A stretch of DNA of 64,000 bases from assembly GCA_012274445.1 (NCBI GenBank), contig JAAROD010000015.1, positions 2,604,001-2,668,000 on the forward strand, read 5' to 3'. Made by a program: the position numbers and the translations under genes. This document shows positions 45,250 through 57,078 of this stretch, piece by piece; the stretch's first letter is position 1, and every line of letters begins with the position of its first letter. Source of the DNA: Sclerotiophoma versabilis (taxonomy: Eukaryota; Ascomycota; Dothideomycetes; Pleosporales; Didymellaceae). Under the pieces are notes generated by a model that searched no databases, was not told the origin of the DNA, and saw nothing but the letters and a program-made list of their open reading frames with translations.

Positions 45250-46040
45250 TCACTCCCATGCGCCCTGAAGAGTGTTTGCCTCTATCTGCTTGTCAAATTG
45301 TGGGATGTGAGTTGTATGACACCATGGCTTGTAGCCTTCTTCCTTCCGGACCGTCTTTGCAAACCAGTTACACCAGTGGAGACGAGGGAACATATTGTTG
45401 ACCTCCTTGCGAGTGACTTCGTGGACCAGGTCTTCGAAGTTCTCAACCCCTTCGTAACTACCGACATTGTCGTACAGCGTAGCCAACTGGATTAACTGGC
45501 CCATGAACGTAATGGTCCCTTCAACGCCCATGTCCTGGTGACGAATTATGGCCTCAGCAACAGCTTCCGCTTGGTCTTGCGTGGCTCCGAGAACCTTCAA
45601 GACTTCCATGGCCTTAATACCGCCGTAGATGTCGAATGACATCCTGGTCGAGGTAAAGTAAGCTTCTGCAGTTCCGATATCATGGAGCAGACAAGTGAGA
45701 GCCCAAGTGACAGGAGAGAGGCTTGCTGCATGATCGGGAAGAAGTTGCTTTGCGATGATGTTGCCTGAAGTGGTTATTAGTCGACAGGCAATAGTGTTAC
45801 TTGTCACTATAAGAGCATACCCCAGTAGAAGACTCTCATTGAGTGGTTGTATGTCTCGGGCGAGAGGCGTCCCTTCGCAAACTGTTGGGCGCCCGCCACA
45901 AGAACATCGTCGGTTGGGAAGTACACATCATGCAATCTGGTTGCGGCAGGAGGGCTGATCTGTTCCCGCGCTTCGAATATCGTCTTTGCACTGACCGGAA
46001 CTGCAGTCCATCCATTAGCTTTGACTTGGTCAGTAGTCAT
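45250..46040 (-). CDS. Cyanamide hydratase (HD-domain urea-forming hydro-lyase)
   Basis: Exons 45821-46040 and 45250-45764 (56-nt intron) give 244 aa, the usual length of the family. The enzyme hydrates cyanamide to urea, using an HD-type metal site. Visible elements are the VKANGWTAVPVSAKTI start, RLSPETYNHSMRVFYWG with H66, the HD pair H101-D102 in TCLLHDIGTAEAYF, RMSFDIYGGIKAMEVLKVLG, IIRHQD and KPWCHTTHIPQFDKQ. Resemblance to the Myrothecium enzyme is strong along the whole length. The frame is open upstream to 46316, but the family starts at this Met. In the cytosol it would detoxify cyanamide or feed urea to nitrogen metabolism. Distribution of the family in fungi is patchy, so transfer is possible, though not shown here. 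Confidence 0.94.
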
Positions 46041-47630
46041 TGTTTGGCTGTCCAGAGTTGTCAAAATAGGAGCGTATGGACTCGAGTTGATCAGGTAGAA
46101 GATGACCGGACCAGAGTACGCAAGACTCTGGCTTATAAGCAAAGGACTCAGAGCAGGACCGACATCATAGAAGGTCCGAGATGGGCTACAACCAAGATCA
46201 GCGATGGGGCGTAATAACGAAAGCGATGAGAGGAAATGGTAATCCCATGACGTATTCTTGACCTTGCTTCGGAACAATGTCCTTTTCTGGATCGCGGGCA
46301 CGCAGTTTGTGTCCATGAAGCCACTGGGCGGTTTGGTTCACAACTGAACGGTGAGCTGTTTTAACTAGTATGGGCCGAAAGGCGTGGAAGTTACCCGCGG
46401 GAGCTAGTCTTCCTCACGCCCTCTTCCAAACCCGGTTTAGCTCACTAATGAACTTCTCTCCGAATCTAGAACAAGATAGGAAGCACTTGTGACGCCTAAT
46501 ATTCAGGTGTCAGAGAAATGAATTGGTGCGGCAACCATAGCGTAGAGCACATATGGTTTATTTGACTGTGGAAACTCAATCAAAAACCTGTATCTTGGTG
46601 ATGACTTGTACCGCAAACTTCGGCAGGAAGTTCATTTCCACACTTTCCTAGCAGGACCGTCTTCAACAAACTTTTCTTAGGGGCTTGTCTATCCATATTG
46701 GTTAGTCTCGCAACAATTTTACCATTGACTACAAAAAAGCTAACTATCGAGCTATAGCAGTATTGCGAACATGCTCATCTACAACACTTCAAAGTTGTCC
46801 TATATCTTGAACTACAGTGCGAAATTTGCCACCGCTTAAAGGGTAATGCTGTCGGGGACATCCTAACTAAAGAAGCCGGTGCATTTGGTCCGATCATTGC
46901 TGCCACTGGCTTCTATGTCGTAACGCAAGAGCTATGCCCGGATTCATTGCCCTCTACGATTCCGCTAAACGACAAGTCACAATTCTGTCGCTTTCACGCT
47001 CAAACATTTTGAGGAGCTGTTCCATTCATCGGCTCTCCGATGCTGTGGAGGATACGGCTCAGGCTAGGCTCTTTTCTCCAGGTCCAATCTTTCCTATTCT
47101 CTCGATCTTCTCGCGATTAATAACATCAAGTCCTTCGACGCCATTATTTCCGTTGCCCTTCTTCGTCCCCCCTTACTGATGGTTTTAGTTCGCGAAAAAA
47201 CTTATGGCCCAAATACCAACATCAGGATTGTGACAATATACACGCTCAGCACGATGAATTCCACAGCGGTATGAAGGTGTCAAAGATGAGATCGATATTT
47301 TGCAGGAAAACGATGGAGTGGTTGTCCATCGTGTCGCAATATACTCTCTGGCGATGTGACAAAAGTCGGATCTAGACGAAAGCAACGTGGAGGGCGTTCA
47401 GGGCGTTGACATTGCAGATGTGTGAAATGAAAATGCGTAGATATTATTCGATGAATACGACTTGCGGTAATTTGTTAGGTGCCGCCGACATGAAGCTGTG
47501 TAGGGTACATACAGAGCAATTGTTCAGCTGTGAATAAGGTCCAATGCCAAAGAAAGTTTGCAAGAGACTTGGTTGGCTAGGGCGTAAGTATGTTGCATGC
47601 ATACCGAGATTTCATTATAGCATTCTAGGC
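46041..47630. other. Intergenic
   Basis: About 1.6 kb with only short frames, such as 46934-47179 (+), and no domain. It should contain the cyanamide hydratase promoter and the ferric reductase 3' end. I see nothing else. Confidence 0.5.
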
Positions 47631-50048
47631 CTAGCTAAACCCTTCAGTGAAGACCTCGACATTTGTCGCCCTTTGTCCCCGTGCAAAGGCAAATTTCTCA
47701 TGTGAGACAGCTTTGTTCACCTGTCTTGAGACCGCTCGGTTTGCACACACCGCAACCATGGATTTGCTATGTTGATCATTGTTTACAGCTGCTGTGACGA
47801 TGCGCGAGATGTCTGGCCGTGCGCCGTATGAAGTGCTGTCGAAAGATGGATTCTTGAAGTTGTTCAGCTTTTGGTTTTGGTACTGGACGAGTGCGCACTG
47901 GCAGATCTTCTGATCCGGCCTTACTTCGCGTGGTAAAAGAGGTGAGTGGATAGGTGACGAGAACGGTCGTGATCGATTCAAGGCCGCAGTTTCGTCCATT
48001 GTCAAGCATACATCGGAGAAGCTTTTGCTGTGGCGCTGGTCTTTTTGACTTTCTAATCCGTCAAGCAGTGTACTGGTCTCTGAACTTGCATAACCCTCGC
48101 CTTCGTAGGCCGCAACCACGCCGTTACGGTCACTGTAGGTCGGGCTGACCTTGTTCGCATCTTCAAACGGATCAACTTCCTTCATCTGCATCTCTTCGAG
48201 CGCTTCCATCTCTGCCCATTGTCTCTCTTCCTCCTCCCACTCGTCGTAGATCTCGTCTGGGTTGCGTATAGTCAGCGTGCGATCACCGGAGCCGTATCGG
48301 GGAAGTCGAGGACGTAAGTGTGCGAACTGATCAACCTCAGCCATGGCAGATTTGATTTCAGAGTATGCACAAGTTACGTAGAGCTCTGTCTCTACTCGCA
48401 CACCTGAGTCCTTTAGCATCGTGCTATACCGTCGCAATAGCTCGGCGACAGTAGCTTCAAATTGTGGATCACTGTGTCGTACCACCCAGATAAAGCGGAT
48501 GATCTGAATTCTTAGCTTCGACACATCTGAAAGGCACAGCTGCTCCAGGTAGTCCATGATGGCCAATACGAATGAAACGCCAGTCGAAGTGGTGATGAAT
48601 AACAGGTTCTCATAGTCCTCCCAATGTGGTGGGCTGCCATAGGGTCCATCAACATACGCTATAAGTGATGTTGCAGTGGACGAGATGGTCGAATTTGGAC
48701 ATGGAAGCGTCAGCCACTCCGTGTGGAATGCTTTGAGGCGTCGAGTCAGACCTGAGTGAGCGCGAACCATCAACATGATGTCGCTTGACGGGTTTAAGGA
48801 TTTCACGGAAGGTGCAGATCCTCTTCTCTCTACATCCTGACTTCGTCTACGTGGCAAAGGTGGTGGTACAGCTATGCTAGAGCAGTTCGCTGGCGTGAAA
48901 GGGTGCATTTCGAATGCGCCGAGTGCTGGTAAATACAATCTGATGTGTTGGCCTGGTCGCCATGTTATTGGGACATTGCAGACGCGGATCGTAGTTGTGG
49001 ACTCTTCGATATCGGTCGAAACACCCAGACTGTGTGGCTCAAGCATCTCCACCGGGTAGCCTGCTACCAGCATTGCTCGACCTGGAGTTCGTCGAAACCT
49101 GGCAACCTGTGGTTTCAGAGGTCGTACTGAAATGTTGACCCTAAGGAAAGACACAAATATTGCGATTTTGTCAAGCGATACAAAGCCAAAGGCCATGTAA
49201 ATTGGTGTCGTTGCATGCTTCGGTACATGCTGAAGAGTGATGACCAGAAACCCTAGTGTCGAGAGCCAATGGTTGATGTAGAAAGCTCGGTAGCTCCATT
49301 TGCGCAAGGGTAAAATGCTGCTGACTGCGACCCAAAGTAGCAAGACATATGACCCCACACCGTATCGAACGACAGTCGCGCTCTTGTCTTGCGATAACAG
49401 AACGTCTGCCAGCGAAATGGACGATTTCATGATTACAACATGAGTGGTGGCAGACACGAATACCATGCGGCCGGCCCATTTATGTAGCCAAATCAACCGA
49501 TCGTAAGAGATTTTAGAAAGGATATTAATGGGTCCGCGCTTAGTCGACAAGAAAAACACTAGAGGAACCTGGGTGATGGTGACCCAGGCGGCTCTGAATG
49601 CAACATCGTCGGCGAAGTGTGGCGTCGACGTAGGTGCATCGACAGACAAGAGAAGTGATACAACGATAATCGAGTATGTGCTTAGTCCAATGATGCTGCC
49701 TAGGGGCAGGGCGGTAAAGGTGCGCCCTAGTATCTGTGGGAATGGCGCCAGAGCAATAGCTTGGACGAATCCCAACGCGCGACTTCGAAGGTAGGGCCTA
49801 GTTTGTGATAGAGATGTGAACTTATGTGCGCGCGATCTGTAGAAGGTCAGGCTTGTTGACATGGTGAACAATTTGCTGACTTACATCCGCCTACTCCACC
49901 ACATAGATATTGCTCGGCTGAGTCTGATCAGAACAAAAGCTGCGATGCATGACCAAACAATCAACAGTATCCGCTGGTTGGCACTGCCTCGGTGCTCTAG
50001 GTGATGTTGATACCGAATATCATCAATGTCGTTATTCGTGTCAGACAT
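47631..50048 (-). CDS. Ferric/cupric-chelate reductase (FRE family, flavocytochrome b)
   Basis: Exons 49885-50048 and 47631-49836 (48-nt intron) give 789 aa. After a hydrophilic start and one N-terminal helix, the ferric-reductase transmembrane domain carries two haem pairs, H173/H187 and H244/H258, each separated by 13 residues as in yeast FRE proteins. The FAD-binding domain has HPFTPAN (366-372, the HPFT motif) and the NADPH domain has DGPYGSP and GVSFVLAIMDYLEQL. An acidic insert (EEEERQWAEMEALEEMQ and following) of roughly 150 residues lies inside the NADPH domain before the final CANRAVSR strand. It is a plasma-membrane electron transfer protein that reduces Fe(III) or Cu(II) outside the cell. 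A GATA-factor-like site lies about 450 bp upstream. Confidence 0.92.
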
Positions 50049-52151
50049 GGCTTACGGTGTCTGTGTGATCTACAGGGGCCTGCCAGCAGGACTGCTATTA
50101 CGATTAGGATTGTCGGGCTGTTCGAGGACCGGCGTTGGGATAATATCGGGCGTGACAAATTGTCTGCATCAGCTCGCTCCAGGCCACAGAACGACGGCTT
50201 TCTGGCGATCAAACACGGTGCCTGCTCATGCAAAGGAAACAAAGGAAAGATCTTGACGAAGGAAGAGAGGCGAAAGACATCCTCAAGCACATTGTGTTGA
50301 CGGCTTTAGCATGGCAAAACAATGTACGGACCTATTAATGGATACTCTGTGTCAGCCAGTAGTTCTGAGACGCGAAGTGCTGGCCGAGGACGCTGAAACC
50401 GAGGCCCCAACGAGCTTCATTGTGCGCCTCATTACTGTGCGAGTAACTCATCAATTTCAATCGTAAGCCGTGCGTTAAAATAACGAGCTGCTAGTGTTTA
50501 TATCTGATCGTGCGTTTCTAGGGCACATCCGCATTGCACTCGCTGCGCGCGATGTGGAAGCCTTAAAGTCGAAGACGCGCTCAAAGAGTCATGACATCAC
50601 CTGTTTCAGGTTACTCTAGTGACGGCGCGAAGCGCCCCTGGGGGTCGCCAAGTAGCAAAATCAGTCCCCATGGCGAACCCACTTTGCATCGTGATGCGGG
50701 AGTCAAAAGTACATTCTGTTGTGGAGGACGAAGGATGGAAGATGGGGGCAAGACGGGGAAGAACGAGGTACGCCACGCCTCGCTTGCGGTCGGACCACAC
50801 CTTCAAACGTCAGGCAAACACCAACTCCTCAGCACCATCTTTAACGATTACAAAACAACCGCTATGAGCGCACAGTGCGCATGATGAGAACATGGCAGGT
50901 CATATGTCTGATGTTTCCAATGCATACAAAGCGACTTAACAGTCGTCGGCAGCACTAGCTGTAAAGGCAGGAGTGCTTCGAGGTAAAGTCGAGTTGGTAT
51001 CCTCATCTTGCATCACCGACTAGAAATTCTTAAAGGCTGAGTCATCTCTTCTTTTCACCGTCTGAAATTCTCTTCTTTCCTTCTCATTTGTTCTCTTCTT
51101 TTAGCTGACGTACCAACGGCCTTGGTACTTCTCCCGGGTACATCTTGATAGGGGAAAAGCACCGTTTAGATATCCTCGACTTTCCCAGTGCCGGGGCAAT
51201 CACTGTTGGAAAAATTCTTGACTACGTTTTGCCGGTCGGCGTGCTTCTCTACTTATCGTCTGTCTTGATAGTTAGGTCATCTGTTGAGAGCGGACAGCAC
51301 TTACCCTAAGCGGATAGGCTTGCAGTCGCGATGATCGCTGCCACACTATGCTGTCCCTGGATCACCGGTAGCTGATGGAAGAGGCACTACTCGAAATGAT
51401 GCTCGAGACACTACGCAGGAAGTCAGCTAGGTCAAAGGGGGAGTGCTAGGCAGAAACCTGCCAGGTGCAGCGATCACCTTCACTCTTCTTCTGCAGTGGC
51501 GAAGCAATCCTCTTCATGGCGAACGGTAGGTACTGCGCGATCTCGCGTTCTTGCGGCTTCCGGGCTTCTTTGGAGGACGCGCAGCACTGCCGGATGGCCG
51601 CTGAGGTTACCTATGCGGCGTCGACGGATAAGCTGGCGTATGGGCATCGAAAGCCGGATCTGGAGTAGTTGCGGTGCTGACAGGCGGTGGAGCACAGAGA
51701 TGTCAACGATACTTACTAAACTTAATTATTGTCATACTGCAGCTATAGGAAGATGCAGGTACTAGTGTTAATGTAGCTGGAAGAGGTGGAATATCAGCAC
51801 CTATTAGCGCGTGTTCTGCGTGCTCGATACAGCGTTCGAGCTTGTCGAGTAGAAGAGCCGTCTTCACTCTGTAAAGAAGCCACCAAAATCTAGAGCCCTT
51901 CCTGTGCTCAATATAGAACGTCGGCCATAAGAAAGGTTGTGAAATGACTTCAAGTCATATTGTGCAACATTTCCTGCGAGCATGCGTGAGGTTGAGTGTG
52001 ATAACCTTGGTTTCACCCTAAAGTTATAGCTTCTGGTAATCTCTGATGGCTAAATCGAATCGAAAAGACGAGAAATCACGCCCATAAGGCATTGCACCGA
52101 CTACAAAAGCCTCGTCTCCTGCACTTCCTACCTTGAACTTCTGAATATCAC
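50049..52151. other. Long gap upstream of ferric reductase
   Basis: About 2.1 kb. Frames at 50591-50884 and 51465-51765 (+) have no recognisable domain and overlap minus-strand frames. Apart from the GATA-like site near 50505, I see nothing I can support. Confidence 0.45.
50501..50508 (-). promoter_or_regulatory. Iron-type GATA site upstream of ferric reductase
   Basis: The minus strand reads ATCAGATA followed by T, matching eight of nine positions of ATCWGATAA, the site bound by SreA/Sre-type iron GATA repressors. It is about 450 bp upstream of the reductase start. A single imperfect site is weak evidence. Confidence 0.3.
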
Positions 52152-52874
52152 TTATGCCCAGCCATCAGATGGGTAGAGACCCTGAGGAAGTTTCGCCGGC
52201 GGCCCGGCGCGCGGCGGGGTGTAGGCGGGCGAGAAGAAAAGGGCGCGCAAGTGCCCAGCATCCAGGCCTTTACGGCCAATCTTGCCCTCACGATAGGCGC
52301 GGTCGACAATCTCCTGCCAGTCGCGGCGCTCCTCTGCGAAGATCATCAGTTACTGCCGAGGAAATCGTATGGTGGATATCGTACCCCATGACACTGGTAT
52401 ACAGTCACCACGCTCCTCTGACTTAACCGAAAAAGAGGTGTACCTCTGCGTAATGATACGATTGTGTGTCTTGTACCATGCCATGTGCTCCGCGCGGAAG
52501 CATATCTGGTCAAAAGCGTGCCTGTGGCAGCCCGGTGTGGAGCTAACAAAACCGTGAGCAATCGTATAATATCGCGCGGACCCGAGAACATACCATTGCC
52601 TCAGCGTTCCCTGGCAGCGATAGTGGTCTTGCATTACCGCCAAGGTCTCAACCACAGTGGGAAGAGCTAAGGCGTTCTCGCTTGGAGCTGCGTGGACCTG
52701 GGCAGCTGGCGGAGGATAAGGATAAAGCACGAGTGAGCGTAGGTGCGCATTCTCCGCCTCGAGGCTGTGGACTCGTCCATTGAGAGTCTGGATCTGCGCT
52801 TGGAGGAAATTGTTCTCGACAGTCAACTCATTCACTATGTTGTTGGGGCCGGTGTGAGGAGTGGGAGAATACAT
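52152..52874 (-). CDS. Hypothetical protein with coiled coil and Cys/His cluster
   Basis: Exons 52594-52874, 52385-52542 and 52152-52333 give 206 aa; both introns are 51 nt and phases agree. I do not recognise a family. The N-terminus (MYSPTPHTGPNNIVNELT) leads into a leucine-rich coiled coil at about residues 15-48 with VENNFLQAQIQTLNGRV and LEAENAHLRSL. Splicing of the first intron creates CSTPGCHRHAFDQICFRAEH, a C-x4-C-x9-C-x4-H arrangement that could bind zinc. The last exon is basic then Pro-rich (EERRDWQEIVDRAYREGKIG, ending PSDGWA). There is no basic region before the coiled coil, so it is not a standard bZIP. The second intron has a plain GTACGA donor and is the less certain one. It may be a small regulatory or adaptor protein. 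Confidence 0.5.
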
Positions 52875-53986
52875 GTTGTATAGAAGGAAGATGGAGACGT
52901 AAGTGAATGGTTGATTGGTTAGAGAATGAGGAGGGGTTCGTTGTGGGCGGAAACAAAGTGATTGACAAAGCTTGATCAACAAAACGAGTCAGCCGCATGA
53001 ACTACCAAGGTTGCCTTCACTAAACAAGCGAAGCGCCAATCCTGCAGCCCTCGACCTTTTTCAAGTTCGAATCCATGGTGAATGGATCAATTATTGTTGT
53101 TTTAGTGAATTTCGCATGTTTGTGCACAGCATGGAAAAGTGACCAAGTTAGCGAGATCATCTGTGGTCATTGAGAAGGCTACAACAGAGTGTTGACGGAC
53201 ACTTAGCTGGTCCATGGATTACTAAAAAGTAAACCATGAAGCCCAATAACTCTTTCATCACCCTTACGATGCGCGCCGGGTCGGTGCAAGGCCCGTCTAT
53301 CACGGTGATCAAAACTGTGGGAAAAGGTCACAAATAGTATCACGTACTACCTGGTGACGCACTACCGAGATTACGGTGGAGAAATTGGTACTGCATCCGC
53401 AGCATGTCGATACCCTCCTTAACGCTGGTCTCCGGGTAGAGATAGTAGCAACTTCGAGCCGGTTCATCCTTAACTTTATCCCAAACTTCTTTTTGAGCAT
53501 GAGATGCTCGTATTTGCTCACCCAGTGGACGGTATTGCCATGGGTGCTACTCGACACTAGCATAAAGATCTTACTGTCGATGGCCTAATGTTGTTCTCTG
53601 ACACGGCGAAGGACAGCGTCAATTTATGCCCTACACTACGGCCAGATGTTACAACACCAGCCCTGGCAGTACCACCGAGACTTGTAGAGGGAGCAGATGC
53701 GGCAGTATCAGCAGCAGCGTGTGCAGCAGAGAGGGCCTCCTGATGGCACCTTTCGGGTATCCATGACTTCTCCTACATCATTATCTCCTGACGTGGTCGC
53801 TTGGTTAGCAATAGCGAATACAGGATTGCCAGATGCCTCCATGCAGGGCAAACGAAGAGGTAACGATTATACTGAAGATAAGCACACAGACAAGCACTCG
53901 AGGCACTAAGTTAAACAAAAGGACTGCAAGTCAAAAGAAATGTACTAGTAGACTAGATATAAACATGGGGGCGTACAAACTAAGAT
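52875..53986. other. Intergenic
   Basis: About 1.1 kb. A minus-strand frame at 53309-53563 and plus-strand frames at 53376-53588 and 53697-53909 overlap or lack motifs. No gene is supported. Confidence 0.45.
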
Positions 53987-54437
53987 TCAAAGCTCCTTTG
54001 TCTTCTCCTCCTCAAGTCCCAACACTTCTTTCAATGTCATCCTTGATGTCAAAAACATAACACTAGCAAAGATGTAGTAATTGATTCCCGTCATAAGTAG
54101 TGCACTCGTGGCACGATGCAGTTTGAATGCAATAGTGCCGAGAGCAAGAGCTGACCATACCGCATGACAACCAGACTTGGAATGGAATGTCGGTCGTTGC
54201 TGGCTCGAACATGGCCTAGACCAACGGCGATGGCCTATGGTAGAGGCGTCAGCGGTACGCCAAGCCCAGTATACAGTGAACGAGACTTACCATTATTGCC
54301 ACCGCATGCTGTGAGCTGATCTCGCCCTCAGCTGTGGGATACGGATTTGGCAGACGTAGCCCAGAAATTTGGTTCAGAAATTTGGCTATGGGGCTGTGGC
54401 AGATAATATCGGGTTTGAAGAGCAGGATGACGCCCAT
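53987..54437 (-). CDS. Small membrane protein of unknown function
   Basis: Exons 54291-54437, 54161-54234 and 53987-54104 give 112 aa, with two 56-nt introns and agreeing phases. The start MGVILLFKPDIICHSPIAKF is hydrophobic. LPNPYPTAEGEISSQHAVAIM leads to a second hydrophobic segment, VGLGHVRASNDRHSIPSLVVM to a third, and ALLMTGINYYIFASVMFLTS is a clear membrane helix. The end is a charged cytosolic-type tail (KEVLGLEEEKTKEL). The frame continues a little upstream of the ATG to 54457 after an AG acceptor, so an additional 5' exon is possible, but I could not join one in phase. No family is recognised. Confidence 0.5.
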
Positions 54438-55399
54438 GGTTGTTGCATCGGCGATGCCTTTTCAATATGTGAACGTTGACATGACTGATACTTATGTATG
54501 AGTATCTCGTCAATATCGACCTCGCCTTTGACTGATAAAGGAAGAAAGACGACAAGCGCTTCCGCATTGTTCATTTCACTCCTAGAAAACTGCATGGAAG
54601 CTTTTACGAGGCAAAGTACATTTCCTCTCCGAAGGAGGCATAGTGCAGGCTGATGAAAATAGTGCGAACGATAGGAAATTTGGAGAGCATTTCGAGACGC
54701 GACGAGAGCAAGTGACAGCAGCGGTATGCAGCGGTCTAGACAGGTGTGAAAGAGATGGTTTGAGAATACATACCTTCGGTAGACCTAAAATAGGTGGCAG
54801 TCGATTCGTTGTTGCTCTAACTGAGTCGCATGTTCAATGTTCTTCGTGTCAGACGTGTAGTGCTGTCTGATGCCCCTTGCCCCACCGCGCCTTCCTTCTT
54901 CAAGCGATGACGTCTTCTGGAAATCATCGAGCTTCTCGCTCCTCTTCCATCCCCATGGTGCGCTTCCAACATTGCCAGCTATCGATAGGATGACCCGCTC
55001 GATATGCTCGTCTCACCGCTTGCGGCTGGTAAGTTGAATTACCGAATTTCAGCGGCTGCTACACTGCTTGTGGGCCGTGTACGAGTTCGCCAATCCAATC
55101 GCCTGCTTACTGTCGAGTCGAAAGCACCAACTCGAGACTGTGAGGTCAGGATGCCATTTTAAATGTTGCCAAAAGAAGTATCTTTAGTCGAACGAAGGGT
55201 TATTTCCCCGCAATATGCGACTTGGCGATGACGGGCGAAAGCGCTCGACAACCTCAAGAGGCCTCGACGGCACCTCAACTGTTACACTGGACAGGTTCTT
55301 AATAGCTCTTGACCTCTGCGGCTTTTGGGGTCAACTAGATATTTACTTCGTCTTCTTTCCCATTCTTTCCGCCCACCCTCTTATACCACCAACAGCACT
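54438..55399. other. Divergent promoter region
   Basis: This gap separates the small membrane protein gene (minus) from the MFS gene at 55400 (plus). It might hide a 5' exon of the former. Short frames such as 54643-54870 and 55215-55511 have no support of their own. Confidence 0.45.
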
Positions 55400-57078
55400 A
55401 TGGCAGACCATGAGAAAGATACAGTCAGTCAGCATGAGTCAACTCCCCAGACGTTGGAGGAACTTAAACACACCAAAACGATTGACACCATACACAACGA
55501 CGAAGCTCTAAGAGTACTTGCACAATATGCTGGAGATGCAACCTGGACGCCAGAGGAGGAAAAGAAGCTCGTTCGTCGACTCGACAGAAAGCTGATTTCG
55601 TTGTTGGTGATTACATATGGCCTGCAGTATTATGACAAAGCCATGCTGTCACAAGCGGCTCTTTTTGGACTAAGAGACGACCTCAGGCTTACTACAGGCA
55701 ATCGCTACTCATTCTCTTCGTCAATCTTCTATCTCGGCTTCATCGTTGGCAGCTATCCAGCAATCCTCATGTCTCAAAGATGGCCCATCGAGCGTGTGGC
55801 AGCCGGAATCGTTGCCGTTTGGGGCGTTTGCTTGATGTGTTCGGCCGCGTGTACCAATTGGCAAGGTAAGTGAATGCAGCTTCCAGGTGACAATTCTCTG
55901 ATACAGATCAGGCTTCTATGCCCAACGCTTTTTTCTTGGTTTCTTAGAGTCCGGGGTATCGCCCATGTTCATGTTGATCGTCGGCGGTTGGTACAAAAAG
56001 CGTGAACAAGCCCTTCGAATGGGCGCCTGGTACTCTGCGACAGGCTACGTATCCATGGTATCTCCACTTATAAACTACGGACTCGGACACATCAACGGCG
56101 GGGGCCTCAATTCATGGCAATACATGTATCTTGTAGCAGGCTCGATTACTGTTCTCTGGGCCTTCGTCATCCTCTTCTTTATGCCCCCAGATCCTATCCG
56201 TGCGAGAGGCTTTAGTGATCGTGAGCGGTATATCGCTGTTGCACGCATGAAAGAAAACAACTCCGGTGTTCGAAACAAGCACTTTAAGGTTACCCAGGTG
56301 TGGGAGTCGCTGTACGACATCAAGTTCTGGTTGATCTTCAGTATTGCTTTTCTCATGATGATCGCGAACGGACCTGTTTCCTCGTTCATTCCCATCATCA
56401 TATCAGGTCAGCCAAGGTTGCTTTCTCAATAAAACTAGAATACTAACGATTATCACAGGGTTTGGCTACAACCGCCTCAATTCATTGCTCCTCACTATGC
56501 CCGCAGGGGCTATCATCGGCACCATCGAACTGGCCGCGCCATATTTCGCTTATAAAATCCCCGGTATTCGCACGTGGCTCATTGTTATCTGTCAATGTGG
56601 CACCATAACTGCCTCCATTCTGCTTTGGCGGCTGCCGCGAGATGAAAAGGGCGGCTTGCTGTTTGCATGTTACATTCTTGCCAGTTTTGGTGGGGCATAC
56701 GCTGTACTTATGGGCCTCCAGATTGCCAACACAGCGGGATATACTAAGCGATCCGTTACCTCCTCTGGCATATTCGTGGGTTATTGTCTGGGTATGGTTC
56801 ATTGACTTAAGTCTATGATCACATCACTAATAGCACATTCAGGGAACTTCGTTGGACCCCTGCTATTCAAGCCGCAAGACGCGCCGGCGTACGGTCCAGG
56901 ATTTGTCGCAGTACTTGCGACTGCTATTGCAGCAGCTGCTCTGGCCATAGTTTATCGCTATGTCTGTATATGGGAGAATCGACGCCGCGACAGATCAGGC
57001 ACCATGGAAGGCTTCGACAACGCATACGATGATGACCTCACGGATATGAAGAATCCACAGTTCAGATACACACTATAA
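55400..57078 (+). CDS. MFS transporter of the Dal5/anion:cation symporter family
   Basis: Four exons, 55400-55865, 55912-56407, 56460-56791 and 56843-57078, encode 509 aa; introns are 46, 52 and 51 nt. The N-terminus is long and cytosolic, ending in the family hallmark EEKKLVRRLDRKLISLLVI before helix 1, then YYDKAMLSQAALFGLRDDL. Twelve helices are expected. Other family signs are RFFLGFLESGVSPMF, GGWYKKREQALRMGAWYS, and the NTAGYTKRSVTSSGIFVGYC and GNFVGPLLFKPQDAP pair in the C-terminal half. Members carry allantoate, nicotinate, pantothenate, biotin and similar organic anions into the cell; the substrate here cannot be read from sequence. The last 35 residues are an acidic cytosolic tail. 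Confidence 0.92.

Noticed and set aside
53065..53074. GTTCGAATCC, a tRNA T-loop-like string
   Set aside because: No matching acceptor stem, anticodon arm or D-loop could be found around it on either strand.
42265..54437. Secondary-metabolite gene cluster (regulator, reductase, hydratase, membrane protein)
   Set aside because: There is no polyketide synthase, peptide synthetase, terpene cyclase or P450. Each gene has an ordinary separate role.
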